Below, piece after piece: positions 45,643 through 58,260 of a DNA stretch of 64,000 nt. The position numbers and the translations under genes were made by a program. Below the pieces are notes generated by a model. That model saw only the letters and a program-made list of their open reading frames with translations. It did not search any database and had not been told where the DNA came from. How positions within the stretch are numbered: position 1 is the stretch's first letter; each line of letters opens with the position of its first letter. The stretch is from Helianthus annuus (Eukaryota > Streptophyta > Magnoliopsida > Asterales > Asteraceae): positions 120,647,127 to 120,711,126 of the forward strand of contig NC_035435.2 of assembly GCF_002127325.2 (NCBI RefSeq), written 5' to 3'.

Positions 45643-48600
45643 ACTGAAATAAATAAGGGTATTTTTCTTTCATCGTGGATTCAACCTCCCACGTGTATTC
45701 GGACCTCTACGGGCATCCCATTTGACCTTTACTATAGGTACATGCTTTCTTCGAAGCTTCTTTACCTGTCGATCTTCAATCGACAAAGGTTTTTCCACAA
45801 ATTTCAAGCTTTCGTCAATGTGTACATCTGTGTGTGGTATAACCAGTGATTCGTCAACGAAACACTTTTTCAGATTGCAGATGTGGAACACATTGTGAAT
45901 TCCACTGAGCTCTTCAGGTAAGTTTAGCTTATAGGCAACTGACCCGACACGTTCGATAACCTCGAAAGGTCCTATGTATCTCGGGCTTAGCTTGCCTTTC
46001 TTACCAAACCGCATCACTCCCTTCCAGGGTGACACTTTAAGTAGGACTTTGTCACCTACTTCGAAGTGAAAATCCTTACGCCTTGGATCAGCGTAACTCT
46101 TCTGCCTATCCCGGGCAGCTTTGAGACGGTCACGAATCTGGACAATCTTATCCGTTGTTTCGAACACTATATCTGGTCCTGATAACTGGACATCTCCAAC
46201 TTCCGCCCAACATACTGGCGATCTACACTTTCTACCATATAATGCCTCAAAAGGCGCAACCTTAATGCTGGTGTGGTAGCTATTGTTGTAGGAGAATTCG
46301 ATCAATGGTAAGTTCTTATCCCAACTACCACCTAAATCGATTGCACATGCACGTAGCATATCTTCCAACGTTTGAATAGTACGCTCACTCTGACCGTCAG
46401 TCTGGGGATGATAAGCCGTACTAAAATTTAAACGCGTGCCCAAAGATTGTTGGAAACTTTTCCAAAACTGCGATGTGTATCTAGTATCTCTGTCAGAGAT
46501 AATAGATACAGGTATGCCATGCAAGGCTACAATCTTATCAACGTACAGTTGGGCTAACATATCGGAGCTATAAGTCTCCTTGATGGGTAAGAAATGTGCT
46601 GACTTAGTCAGTCTATCGACTATAACCCATATCGTATCATTTCCTTTCCTTGTCTTGGGTAACTTGGTAATAAAATCCATAGTTACGCACTCCCACTTCC
46701 ACTCGGGAAGTTGAGGCTGTTGTAGCAAGCCTGATGGCTTTTGATGCTCAGCTTTGACTTACGCACAAGTCAAGCATTTGGCTACATGGGCGGCTACAGA
46801 CTTTTTCAAGCCTATCCACCAATAATTTGCCTTTAGATCTTGGTACATCTTATCAGCTCCAGGGTGAACGGAATATTTAGAATTATGGGCTTCCTGGAGG
46901 ATAACATCACGAAGTCCTCCATAAATTGGAACCCATATTCGCCCATTCAATCGTAAAATTCCATCCTTGCTAAGAGTTAACTGCTCCTCAGTCACTCCTA
47001 ACTTTTCATTCGGATAGTTAGCTTCCAACACAGCTTCTTTTTGTGCAGCTAACAACCTTTCTATCAAATTGTTCTTCACTTCAATGCTCTTGGCATTGAT
47101 TCGGATGGGTTTCACCCTTTCCTTACGACTCAAGGCATCGGCGACTACATTCGCCTTGCCGGGATGGTATCTGATTTCACAATCATAATCATTCAAGGTC
47201 TCCATCCAACGGCGTTGCCTCATGTTTAATTCTTTTTGATTAAACAGATGTTGGAGGCTCTTGTGATCAGAATAGATCACGAACTTGATTCCATAAAGAC
47301 AATGCCTCCATAATTTCAGTGCGAACACAACGGCACCCAATTCCAAATCATGGGTGGTGTAATTCTTTTCATGCACCTTTAACTGTCGTGATGCATAGGC
47401 AATAACCTTGCCCTTCTGCACAAGCACACACCCCATGCCGGTGTGTGAAGCATCGCAGTAAACTACGAATTCTTCAGTGCCTTCAGGTAATGTCAGTACA
47501 GGAGCGTTGCTCAACTTTTGCTTCAGAATCCCAAAGGACTCTTGCTGCTTAAGGCCCCAAACGAACTTTTCCATTTTCTTAGTCAAGGAAGTTAAGGGTG
47601 CAGCAATCCTTGAGAAATTTTCAATGAAACGCCTGTAATATCCTGCCAATCCCAGGAAGCTACGAATCTCTGTAGGCGTCTTCGGCTCTTTCCAATTCAT
47701 AACCGCTTCAACTTTAGCGGGATCCACCTGGATACCCCGCTCACTGACCACATGTCCAAGGAATTGGACCTCTCGAAGCCAAAATTCACACTTGGAGAAT
47801 TTGGCATAGAGTTTCTCGTGATGTAAAAGTTTGAGAATACATCGAAGATGTTTCTCATGATCGGCTTGGTTCTTAGAGTAAATGAGAATGTCGTCGATGA
47901 AGACGATAATGAATTTATCCAAATATGGCTTGCAAACGCGGTTCATGAGATCCATGAATGCAGCCGGTGCATTAGTGAGCCCAAAAGGCATCACTAGGAA
48001 CTCGTAATGACCATAACGAGTTCTAAATGCTGTTTTATGCACGTCTTCATCTCTAACCTTCAGCTGATGGTAGCCTGATCTCAAATCAATCTTCGAGAAA
48101 TAACTAGCTCCTTGTAACTGATCGAACAAGTCGTCGATCCTAGGCAAAGGATATCTATTCTTGATCGTGACCTTATTAAGCTCACGATAGTCGATGCACA
48201 GACGCATCGACCCATCCTTCTTCTTTACGAACAGAACTGGCGCTCCCCAAGGAGACGAACTAGGTTTGATGAAACCTTTGGCTAACAATTCGTCTAGCTG
48301 TGTCCTCAACTCTTTCATCTCGGTGGGTGCCAACCTATAAGGTGCCCTGGCAACTGGTGCTGTTCCGGGGATGATATCAATCCTGAACTCCACTTGCCTA
48401 TCTGGTGGCAAACCAGGTAGTTCTTCCGGAAAAACTTTCGGGAATTCAGAAATAACAGGGATGTCCTCTATCTTTGGTTTAAGATCATTAATAATTACTT
48501 GTGCCATGTAGATGACACAACCCTTCTTTAAACCTTTTGAAGCCTTGAGCATAGTCACCTGCTCAGGCAGCCCATACTGGGTATCTCCCCGAATGGTAAG

Positions 48601-50223
48601 TGATTCGCTAGACGGAGTCTTTATCACTACCTGCTTTTTGCTGCATACAATTTGGGCCTGGTTGTGAGATAACCAGTCCATACCCAGCACTATGTCAAAA
48701 CCAGCCAACTTAAACGGAAGTAGAGACAGAGGAAAAGAATGGTTCTTAATGGATATAACACATCCATCTAACATAGTTGAGACGGTCTCTATGGTTCCAT
48801 CTGCTAACTCTACCTCATAATTCACTTTTAAGGCTTTGACAGGTAATTTTAGCAATTCACAAAATTTATGATCTACGAAATACTTATCTGCGCCTGAATC
48901 AAAAAGTACTCTTGCAAAGACATCATTTACAAGGAAGGTACCTGTTATGACATTATCGTCTTGCACAGCCTCTTTCGCGTCCATTTTGAAGACTCTAGCA
49001 TTAGTCTTCTTAACCTCCTCAGGCTTCTTGTTGTACTTTGGGCAGTTGGTCTTGATGTGCCCCTTTTCATTGCAACGGTAGCACGTTGCGTCTTTTATCT
49101 TTTTGCAATCCAGGGTTTTGTGATCCGTGGACTTGCAAATTCCACAAGCAAAGGGTTTTGACTGAGTCTGAGAGTTTGAATCCAGTCTGCACTTTCCATA
49201 GTGCTGCTTCTTGCAAATTTTACACTTGGGCTTTTCACCAGAATTATGCCCATCCTTCCTCGACTCCGACCCTTTCTTGTTGTCACCGCTCCCATGGTGC
49301 TTCTTGTTCGACTTTCGCGAACCATCGTCTTCACGCTTCCTTTTCTCGGCCTCCTTATTCCTCAGCGATCTCTGCCTGACCGCATCCAGAGTGAGGGATA
49401 AGGAAATGTCAGCTACAGACCGGAAGGTAGCTGGCCGAGAAGCTTTTACGCTTGCCTTGATTTCCGGGGCTAAACCTCCGATAAAGCGAGCGATTATTTT
49501 TGGCTCCGGGGTTACCAGGTAAGGAACCAACCGGGACAGCATATTGAAGCTTGTCAGGTAAGCTTGACAGTCTAGGTTCGTCATCACCAACGATAGAAAG
49601 TCAGATTCTATCTTCTCCACCTCATGTTGAGGGCAGTAGTTATCCTTGATTAGGGCGACAAATTGATCCCACGACATATTATACAATGGGATTTTTCCGG
49701 TGGCCTCAATCAGAGATCCCCACCATGGTAACGCTTCACCCTTGAAGGATTGTGACACAAACTTAACTACATCCGTTTCAGCGCACCCGCTGATATCTAC
49801 CACCGTGTCCATCTCGTCCAGCCAAGTCATACAGTCGACGGCCCCCTTTTCCCCAGTAAAATCCCTGGGCTTGCAAGACACGAAGTACTTATAGGTGCAA
49901 CCCTTGTTACGGGGCTCTTGATGCAGTACTAATTGTTGAGATGGGACACTTTGATGGTTGGTGGACTGACGGTCATCACCATCTTTCTTGGGTCCATTCT
50001 TTTTGGGAGGAGGCTTGCTCTGAGCCTCAGAATGTGTCTTGGGCTTTGAATGTGGTGCAGAGTGGGTCCTACTTCGAGTACCACTGTATTCCTCATATTG
50101 CCTTTCCAAAGCCTGTGTAATAGCGCCGTCTATGATCGCTTTTAATTCAGCACCCGTTAACGTAATCTGGCCGTTCTCATTTTGCTCCACTGGATGGCTA
50201 TTTATTTCATTTGAGTCAGCCAT
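45641..50223 (-). pseudogene. G3 gag-pol polyprotein with one stop and one frameshift
   Basis: ATG at 50223 ([10 protein letters not shown]). The first 1154 codons are open: capsid-like gag (residues about 110-290), three knuckles (334-395), protease DSGAD (442-446), RT (about 650-830, FIDD at 775-778), RNase H (VYCDAS near 945) and the integrase HHCC region ending at CLTCA. A TAA at 46759-46761 then interrupts. The frame continues from 46758 through the integrase D-D-E core ([23 protein letters not shown]). A one-base loss near 45695 puts the chromodomain in another frame that ends at 45641. Gag, protease and RT form one fused frame, as in G2. Confidence 0.9.
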
Positions 50224-50999
50224 TTGAATTGAACTGTTGCAGAAAACAAGGACAATATTTTATTTGGGAGTTTTTAAGGAATTACCCCTTAAGGTAACTC
50301 GTTAACCATGGTAATCAGAGACCATACTTGGTTAACTTATTAATCGTATTAATTTAGGATTTCAATAAAAATTTATCCTAATTATAAACAATAACAATAT
50401 ATATTAGCACATAAGGCTTAGTCACATGGACAATTTGAATTATAAGCTATGATTTCAGAGAATCAAGACTTTTAAGGTTTGAACCAAGTTCATTACCCTC
50501 ATCAGACAGGGAGTCATAGCTACCTCTGCCTTATGGCTCATATGGAAGTGAGCTGGGCCTGTAGGCATCATATTACCACGTATGGTGAAATATGACCATC
50601 TTAATTGATGATCTCAACCCATGATTCAGAGATCATATAATTGGGTTTGGAATCTTCTAAAGAATCCTTATACATATAAGAATGACATGTGATTTTAACG
50701 AATCACTTCTGCCAGGAGTGTTAACATGTTTTAAGATGTTAACAGGGATTTGAATCTTTTAAACAGGTCTTACCATCTTGGCCCGGGCTTATATTTGCCA
50801 CGAGGCTAGGTTTCACACTTTAAGACTCTTAATTAAATAATTACATAGGCAGGTTAATTTAAAAGGAATGATCTTTGATTCATTTATTTCATATGCACTA
50901 GTTATGCATATAATAGCAACATGAAATTTATAAAACAATTATTCATTGCTTTATTACAATATTACATGTTGCCCTAAATGGGTCTTTTCCAATAGCAAC

Positions 51000-51225
51000 T
51001 TACCCACGCAGGTGTTTAAACAAGTACTTACCCTCACAGGGGTTTAATAACACACGTACCCACGCAGGGGCTTAATAACAAAACATACCCACGCAGGGGC
51101 TTTAACAATATAATAGTCCACGCAGGGATTTACACAATTAAAATACCCTCGCAGGGGTTTATTAACAAAACATACCCACGCAGGGGTTTATACTACAAGA
51201 CTGGCCCACGCAGGGGCTCAACAAT
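51000..51225. repeat. Minisatellite between G3 extra ORF and gag
   Basis: About nine units of ACCCACGCAGGGGTTTAATA with variable spacers. It lies in the non-coding stretch 50224-51423, which otherwise shows nothing. Confidence 0.85.
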
Positions 51226-51423
51226 ACTTGGAAGGACTCAGTGGTCCTTCTTGCTCTTTCCTTTGATCAAGCTTGTCAATCCTTGGAAGAACGTTTGTCG
51301 CTCCCTTCGCTCCCTGTGAAATTCTCGCTCTACATAGTCCAACCTTTGCGGAATTTCTTCACGCTCAGGCGTAGAGAACCTTGGTGGTTGCGATTGTGTC
51401 CGTATAATAGGTCTTGCAGGTAT

Positions 51424-52431
51424 CTAGTACCCATGAGTTGGGTACCCTACTCCCCATGGATCTCCATAGGGTCCTTGGGTGTTATAGTTAGCCGCTACCA
51501 CGTACGGATCGGCTTTGGCGTAATTGTAGTTGGTGTGTACTGGCTGCTCAAACGGGTTGTATGCCATGGAACCCGTGTATGCCGGAATTGGGTTATCAAA
51601 ACCCATAGGCGGTGGTTGTGGTGCAACTGGGTGTGAGGGCCCACCCATTTGTGGATCTTCTTGATGTGGCGGGTAGTGGCTGCCACTTGATTGGAGCGGA
51701 GAACTAAAATGAAAGTCTCCTGTTCGCACAGATATGCGCGCTCCGGTTCTCCTACGCCTTGGTGGTTGCGGGGGTGCCGGTTGAACTGGTGGTGGAGGAG
51801 GTGGTGGCGTGACTGCCACGAACCTTGGATCCTTAGAGGGATCTTGTTGCTGTTGTTGCTGCTGCTGAGGTGATGCATGGCGAGGAGGCGTAAAGTACCA
51901 TTCGTGCCTGGTAAACATAGCTTGAAAGCTATCTGGACCAACATAGGGTGATCCGTGGAAAGAAGACCCATCCGAGATCTCTATCGGGTGGTTTGGTGTG
52001 CCACTGGCAGGCTCGACAGGGTCCGTATCCTCGTCCATGTCGTCCGCATGATCTCCAGAGAAATGATCTTCTGGACCTAATGGGTTAAAATTCCCTGGTT
52101 CTTCCAGGAAGTTTGCCGGGTTAAACCGGCCCCTAAAAACTGGTGTAGGGTCACCGAAGGAGTTGTGCGATAAGGATCGCTGTAATGGTATGTATCAAGG
52201 TTGAGGGTTGTGGGGCTCATAATCTGGTTATGGCCCATAAGGGTTAGGAGGTGTTGAACTGTGTGAGACCGACCGTCTGGCCGGCTCAAAGAGGTTCCTC
52301 CGGTTCTGCCGGGGAGCGTCACTCTCCGTGGTAGATGGAGCTCGCGCATTCGAGGGTCCAGCTTCATTATTATTGGGGGCGGTGATTGGCCCCTTACCCC
52401 TTCCTCTTCTCCTGAAGAATCTTGGCGGCAT
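51424..52431 (-). pseudogene. Extra ORF upstream of G3 gag
   Basis: One frame from ATG 52431 (MPPRFFRRRGRGKG) to the stop at 51424-51426, about 335 codons, broken only by stops at 52228-52230 and 52195-52197. The N-terminus is arginine-rich. The middle is acidic (DDMDEDTDP) and includes FTRHEWYFTPPRH. The rest is low-complexity Gln (eight in a row), Pro (PPPPPPP) and Tyr/Asn/Pro-rich. No domain is recognised. Its place, strand and basic start match the extra ORF of G1. Confidence 0.65.
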
Positions 52432-52609
52432 TTTGATAATTCCTGTCAATATGGCATGAGATAACAAAACAAAAGATAAGCAAAATAAAGGATACTACAA
52501 ATAAAGTGGGATTTGTCCTATGTTGTAGGTCTAGACTCGAAGTTTAGAATTGTGCAATTGTGTAACTGAGATTAAACACAAAAAGGCTAGTGTTTAATTC
52601 ACTCAGTGT

Positions 52610-52623
52610 TGGCTCTGATACCA
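52610..52623 (-). other. G3 primer binding site
   Basis: TGGTATCAGAGCCA on the minus strand, three bases from the LTR end at 52627. Confidence 0.9.
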
Positions 52624-52626
52624 ACC

Positions 52627-55600
52627 TGTCACACCCCGATTTCCATGTGTCACCGGTGGGCCCGGTGGGGGAGTATCGTGACGTGGTTGGCAACGTAATA
52701 GTCAAACAACACAACATAATAATGCACAGCGGAAGCAAATTAAAATATGATACAACCGAATCTATTTATTGTAATCAAAGTCACAATATCCGGATGTTTA
52801 TCCACAGTAGGATCGAAACAAAATTATATTTATGGTTCAACAGACTTCAGGCATCTTAAGTTTGCGAGACTTCTACTGATGCTTAGGAGAAATCCCAGCC
52901 CATTTCGCTTAGTACCTGCATTTAATCTTTTTGGGAAAATACGTCAGTTTACACTGGTAAATACAATCAACTGACTCATTTTGTAAAATGATTGAAAATT
53001 TAGTTGAATGCACGTGGCATAAACATTTTTGTTTAACTTGGGAGAATTATTTAATATTATAATCTTGTGAACGAATTACATGTTACTTATGCGTTCAGTA
53101 GCCCGAATCTTGTCCGGGTTAAAGATCAATAGACACACCACATCATAGAGTTATACACGGACGGTGTACGCCTACACCCCGTGCTCAGGCCGTGGCCATC
53201 TCGTAAGATGATGCCAAGGATATCCGGGACATGGTCATTAACCCCCCAAAGGCTGTAAAGTAAAAAGACTGTTTAAACAAGCCGATCAAATTATTCAACT
53301 ACCCACTTTAACGGTGGAGATTTGATGCTCGATCAAGCGGCATGCTATATACCGTAACCCAAGCCCGTATAGGGAAAATAAGTTAAAAGTATTTACCTGA
53401 TGCAAGTATTAATCACAATAAGCAAAATGCACGTAGCTTTTACTGGTTCTCCTAATCTGGAACGAAGGTTTATAATAATCTATTAGAATTCTAACGGGTC
53501 TTTTATTAAGCTTAAGCTTAGACCGGCTAGTTTCAAGATACGGTTCGTACGCACGATTAAGCGAAGACCGGATAGAATGTGATTTAGACCCGACAAGTTT
53601 GAAGACTTGCTTAATATGGGTTTATTATTCACATTCTGGATTTTGAGATAAAACCGTTAAGGTTTGACTCGTTTCGGCCAATTTATGTAAACTTGTTACA
53701 TAAACCGAACCGAACGCGAAATAAGCGTAACGGGTATCCGTAAGAGCCATATACAGTTTTCCTAGGTTAATATGCTTCAAATATGTTGTAACATCAGTAG
53801 GATGTCTTTCATTATGCCCGAGACGAATTTAAACACAAACTATGCCCCGTAGGGGTAGTTTGGTCATTTTAAAGGTTGTAAAAGAGTTTAGATGTTTAAC
53901 TGAGTTACAGGTCTGATGTAAACAGTAAACATACTCAATTTAATATGTTATATCAGTAGACTAAAGCATGTATGTGAAACTTATTATTTTTAACCAAACT
54001 AGGCCCCGTAGGGGTATTTTGGTAATTTCACATAAGCCGAAAAGCTCAAAACTGAAGTCTGAGTTTATCAACCTTTGCTTACTGTTGAAATATTATAATT
54101 TGCCTCTTATATCAGTAGGTATCAACCCGGGTATGTGCAATATGATTTTAAAACATACTATGCGTTAAAAACGCTAATTAAGGCGATTAAGGCCATTTCC
54201 GGGTTCGATACTAAAATCTGATATTTTTATTTTTCCAGATGGCTTAAAATAATTTATTTATCATATGTGATCAGTAGCAAAAGGTTTGGAGTCGTTTAGA
54301 TAAGTAAAACTCATTTTATGGCCCATAAGGGCAAAACCGACAATTACCGGATTAAGCCTGCGACTATGAGTTATGCTCAGCCTAAAATTGATTAAAAATC
54401 TATAAAATCCCAAAATAATATATTACATCAGTGGGTAAAAGATGTGATACCAAAAAGTATGTTTAACTAGGCTATACGCTAATTACGCCATTTTATTATC
54501 ATAAAGCATTAATTTTGCGATAATGAGCATAACTCTTAATCTACAAGTCAAACTGATGTCAAACTTTGCATACAAGTCTATATATCAGTAAATAAGGTTT
54601 CTACACTTTTACATTTTCATAAACCACGTTTTAAGGTAATAAGGGCATAACGGTCAACATATGAGCAATTAACGGAAACATGCATATTAATTGGATAACT
54701 AATGAACCAAGGTGTATAATCACAGAGGGTTGTTCTAACATGTAACCTAGTCCAATTAAAGCTCTGAGGTATTTCTAAAATATGCCTAAACGGGTCAGAA
54801 CTGAAAGTCAAAGTGAAAGTCAAACTATATGACTTTCGGTTCCGAACCGGGTCTAAACATGAATTTGTCGGGTTGAACATGTTTAGACATGTTCTTACAC
54901 TTATTACTAAGTTATAACAATGATCCAACAGGTTGTATATGATCTACAATGTTAATTATGCATAAATGGCATTTTAGACTTCCTGTTGACTTTTTAAGTA
55001 AAGGTTTGACCCGACTTTTGACCTGGTTAGAGTGATGATCAGGGGAAACCCTTTTGAGGTTTTATTACCCACATAAATACCATCTTATATCTACTTTTGA
55101 TTCGAGAATTGACTGAGCCATTACTTATTAATCTCGAAGTCGAACCGTAATTACGACGGTTTGACTTTTAGCTAATAACTAAGCTAAAACTTAATCAAGA
55201 AAGGTTAAGTCAACTTACAAGACTCCTATGCACGAAATGTGATCACTTGAGAGCAGACTTGAGCTCCAGAAATGACCAGATTGCTTGAATGAAGGTGTGA
55301 AGGCCAATGTTGCATATCATGGGCTTTATATAGTGGAATTTTCACCACAATTTGTTGACACATGGTTCTACTAGTGCCCACAACTAATCAACACTTGTTG
55401 CTAGTGCTTAGGGGGTGTCTAGGGGTCAAGAGAAAGGTGGAAAATCGGACAAAATCGATCAGGTTGCACTTCAGCAGGCAAAACCCAAAAATTTCGGAGC
55501 TGGGCACCCGTCGCGTGACGCTACCCCCCCGTCGCGTCACGCTAGGCCTAGTCTGATCAGCACTTTTGATTTTTTTTTTGCGATTTGATCCTTGGCTCTT

Positions 55601-56146
55601 CAAAATTCGATTAGGCACTTGATTCTTGCATTGTAAACCCTCGAAATTGATCTACAAGGGCCTTAAAACATATACCCACTTTGTTAAGTCCCCGGGTAAC
55701 TTTATTGTTACCCGAAAAGTCCTAACTTTCAGCGTTTACGTTTTAACTCTTCGCACACGAATTTGATCATAACTTTCTCATACGATAACGAAACTTTACG
55801 AAATTTAAATCGTGTATTCTAGTGAGCATAATTATCGGTTACAAAACTTTGGGTTTGTTAAAAGGTCACTCAGAGGTATAATTTAAACATGTTGACACAT
55901 TTAGTCCCTGTAGTTTGAAATATCTCACTTTTAGCTTCGTATGATCCATGATTTATTCGTTTGAAGGTATGAGCATCATGTAGGGTTAATGTACATTATA
56001 TTTATTCACAGTTGACACTTAGAATACGTATATCCACATACTTTCCATGTTTGTCAACTTTAGTCCTTTTATAATATTCTTTCACACGTTTTAAGCATAT
56101 GACACGTGTCAACATATTATAGGACGTGAATTTTCGAGGTGTTACA
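52627..56146 (-). repeat. 5' LTR of G3, uninterrupted
   Basis: 3520 bp, TGTCACACCCC...GTGTTACA. It shows the empty site for G2 (GATACGGTTCGTACG near 53544), contains the 157-159 bp array and carries a TATA box at 55324-55333. Frames such as 54617-54928 are LTR translations repeated in both copies, not genes. Confidence 0.95.
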
Positions 56147-56482
56147 CTAGGCCACCAAAAAAAAGTGGGGTGTGGAGGGGGCGTGGGCTAGCTGGCGTGG
56201 GTTGACATTTGACAGCTTTTTTATTTTAATCATAGAATTTAATATATTAATTTTAAAAACACCTATTTAATTAATATTAAATAACTACTACAAAAAATAC
56301 ATTACATTACAAAAAAAAAATCAATCATCTTCATCTTCGTCTTCGTCTTCAGTGTTGTCAAATCTAGGAAGTGTTGGAACATGTTGTACCAAATTAGCTC
56401 GAAGATGTGCATTTATTTGTCGTGACTCGATTAGATTTTGGTTTTGCATTCTCTGTTCGTCACTAATGTCTTTGTTATTTGA

Positions 56483-57635
56483 TTAGGTCTCCTCGGGATA
56501 ATATTCAACTATTGCCCGACCTTCATCTTCTAAAATCATATTATGTCATATGATGCACGCGTACATCACGTTTCTTATTTGATCTTTTTGATACAATCGA
56601 CAAGGCATGCTCAAAATGTGCCACCTTTTCTCCAAAACACCAAATGCTCGCTTGATGTCTTTGTGTGCCGTCATCTTAACTTTGTTAAACTTTACTCTTT
56701 TAGGATCTAGGATTCCATCTCTTGAAAAAGATTTCACAAAAATAGTCCACCTAGGGTAAATTCCATCAACAAGATAGTACCCATGAATGTATTCAACATC
56801 ATTTACAAAAAATGTTCCTTTAGGTCCAACACCATTTATCAGATCATTGAAAAGGGGCGAGTGATGAATAATGTTTATATTGTTATGTGAACCTGGCATA
56901 CCAAAGAATGCATGCCATATCTAAAGATCTTGTGATGCAACAGCTTCAAGCATTGTAGTCGGCATTCCATGATATCCGCTCGTGTGAGAGCCTTCCCATG
57001 CAGTTGGACAAAGTTCCCACTCCCATTTCTTATAGTCTAAACTACCTATCATCCCGGGGAGACCATGATATTTAGCGTGATGTTCCAAAAGTTGTTGCAT
57101 ATTAGTAAATGTCAGTTTTCTCAAATATCTTTTCATATATAGTTCAATGATATAAGCACAAAAATTGTGAAGACTTTCCTAGCCACCCGTCCCGACATTT
57201 TTAAATACTCATCCATTATGTCGGAACTATTCCCGTAAGCCAATTGTCTTAGGGCGGCCATAACCTTTTGCCACGTGGTAAATCCTAAATTACCACGTGC
57301 ATCTGGTCTTTGTCGGAAAAAATCGCAATTATCCTCTAAAGCCTTTGATATTTTTAAAAGTAAATTTTTACTCATACGAAAACCCTAAACATTCCTGCAT
57401 CATACGTTGGTTCGGGTGACAAATAATCACTTACCAGCAAATCGTTAACGGTTTCGCGTTCACGAACGATATACTTCCTCCGTTTGGATTGGGGTTGGGA
57501 AGTCCCTTCTTCTGAATCTTCAACGATAGCTTTCAGGAGTGTCGCCACTCTTGATAATAATATTTCTGCCCCATCGTTCGATGAGGATGGCGATTCATAA
57601 CTATCTGACGAATCGCTTGAACTTGAAGAATTCAT
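56483..57635 (-). pseudogene. PIF/Harbinger transposase (DDE_Tnp_4 type), broken
   Basis: Starting at 57635 (MNSSSSSDSSDSYESPSSS), frames run in order: Ser/acid-rich start with KRRKYIVRERETVND; LKISKALEDNCDFFRQRPDARG with TTWQKVMAALRQLAYG; then YLRKLTF, QQLLEHHAKYHGLPGMIGSLD and LCPTAWEGSH. The last frame has FFVNDVEYIHGYYLVDGIYP and RAFGVLEKRWHILSMPCRLY, then a stop at 56546-56548 and HNMILEDEGRA to 56485. D in GSLD, D in FFVND/LVDG and E in GVLEKRW fit the DDE layout of plant Harbinger transposases. Frame breaks near 57370, 57135 and 56900 and the late stop inactivate it. Confidence 0.85.
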
Positions 57636-58042
57636 TGTATAAATTTTTTTGGGTGATGGGAGGTGGTTTTTGAATATTTGGATAGTAAAAATAGTAAGAA
57701 TTGTTTGATTTATTTAGAATAAAAGTTAAAGAATATCTTTTTATAAAAAAGACGTTGGTCAACGGCTAGCCCAACGGTCACATGAATTTAGCCAATCCCA
57801 GCCATCCACGTCTGCGCCCCAACCCACCCCTCGCCAGGCTTCATAGCCACGCCAGAGGGGCAATGCCGCTACCCAAGATGGTCCGGTGTGGCTAAAGCGG
57901 CGTTGGTTAATTTGGTTCCCACGCCCCAAACCCAAACCTACACCCCACGGTCTTCAAACATTTGATTCCAGTGCCTATATATTCTCTTAGTTTTCCAACC
58001 ATCACTTGCACTTCTCCATTCACATTTCATTCTAAGGACTAC

Positions 58043-58239
58043 GGGCAGGTTTGGCTAAGCTTTTTTGAAACAACTTATTGACTTATTGGTTTTTTGAAAA
58101 ACTCACTACGGAGTGACTTTTTGACTTATTGGTTTTTTCCTCTCACATACACCCTCATAAACATCATTTTGGAGCTTATGACTTTTCAAAAAGCCAATAA
58201 GTTAATAAGTTGTTTCAAAAAGCTTAACCAAACATGCCC
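58043..58239. mobile_element. 197-bp PIF/Harbinger-type MITE
   Basis: Ends GGGCAGGTTTGGCTAAGCTT and the complement of GGGCATGTTTGGTTAAGCTT, with TAC on both sides (58040-58042, 58240-58242). Confidence 0.8.
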
Positions 58240-58260
58240 TACATTCAAACATTTGAAATA

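Larger units (their letters stand above)
32493..56146 (-). mobile_element. Ty3/gypsy chromodomain retrotransposon G3
   Basis: A perfect 5-bp target duplication CTAGG flanks it (32488-32492 and 56147-56151). It has 3.5-kb LTRs, an initiator-Met primer site, an extra ORF, a single-frame gag-pol and a chromodomain. After removing nested G2 it is about 14.06 kb, with LTRs of 3519 and 3520 bp that differ only at scattered bases by eye, so it is fairly young. The minus strand is coding. Confidence 0.95.
32413..57952. mobile_element. PIF/Harbinger DNA transposon split by G3
   Basis: The left end (GACCACTGGGTGTGGGG at 32413, preceded by TTA) and the right end (complement GACCGTGGGGTGTAGG, ending at 57952, followed by TTC) are imperfect inverted ends. 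Between them, after removing G3, about 1.9 kb remains, including a broken transposase at 56483-57635. G3 entered about 80 bases from the left end. The target duplication is imperfect, so the ends are approximate. Confidence 0.6.

Noticed and set aside
51424..51971. Overlapping frames in the G3 extra ORF region, including 51495-51971 in another frame
   Set aside because: The frame from 52431 to 51424 has consistent composition and only two stops; the others are shadows of Gln/Pro-rich codons.
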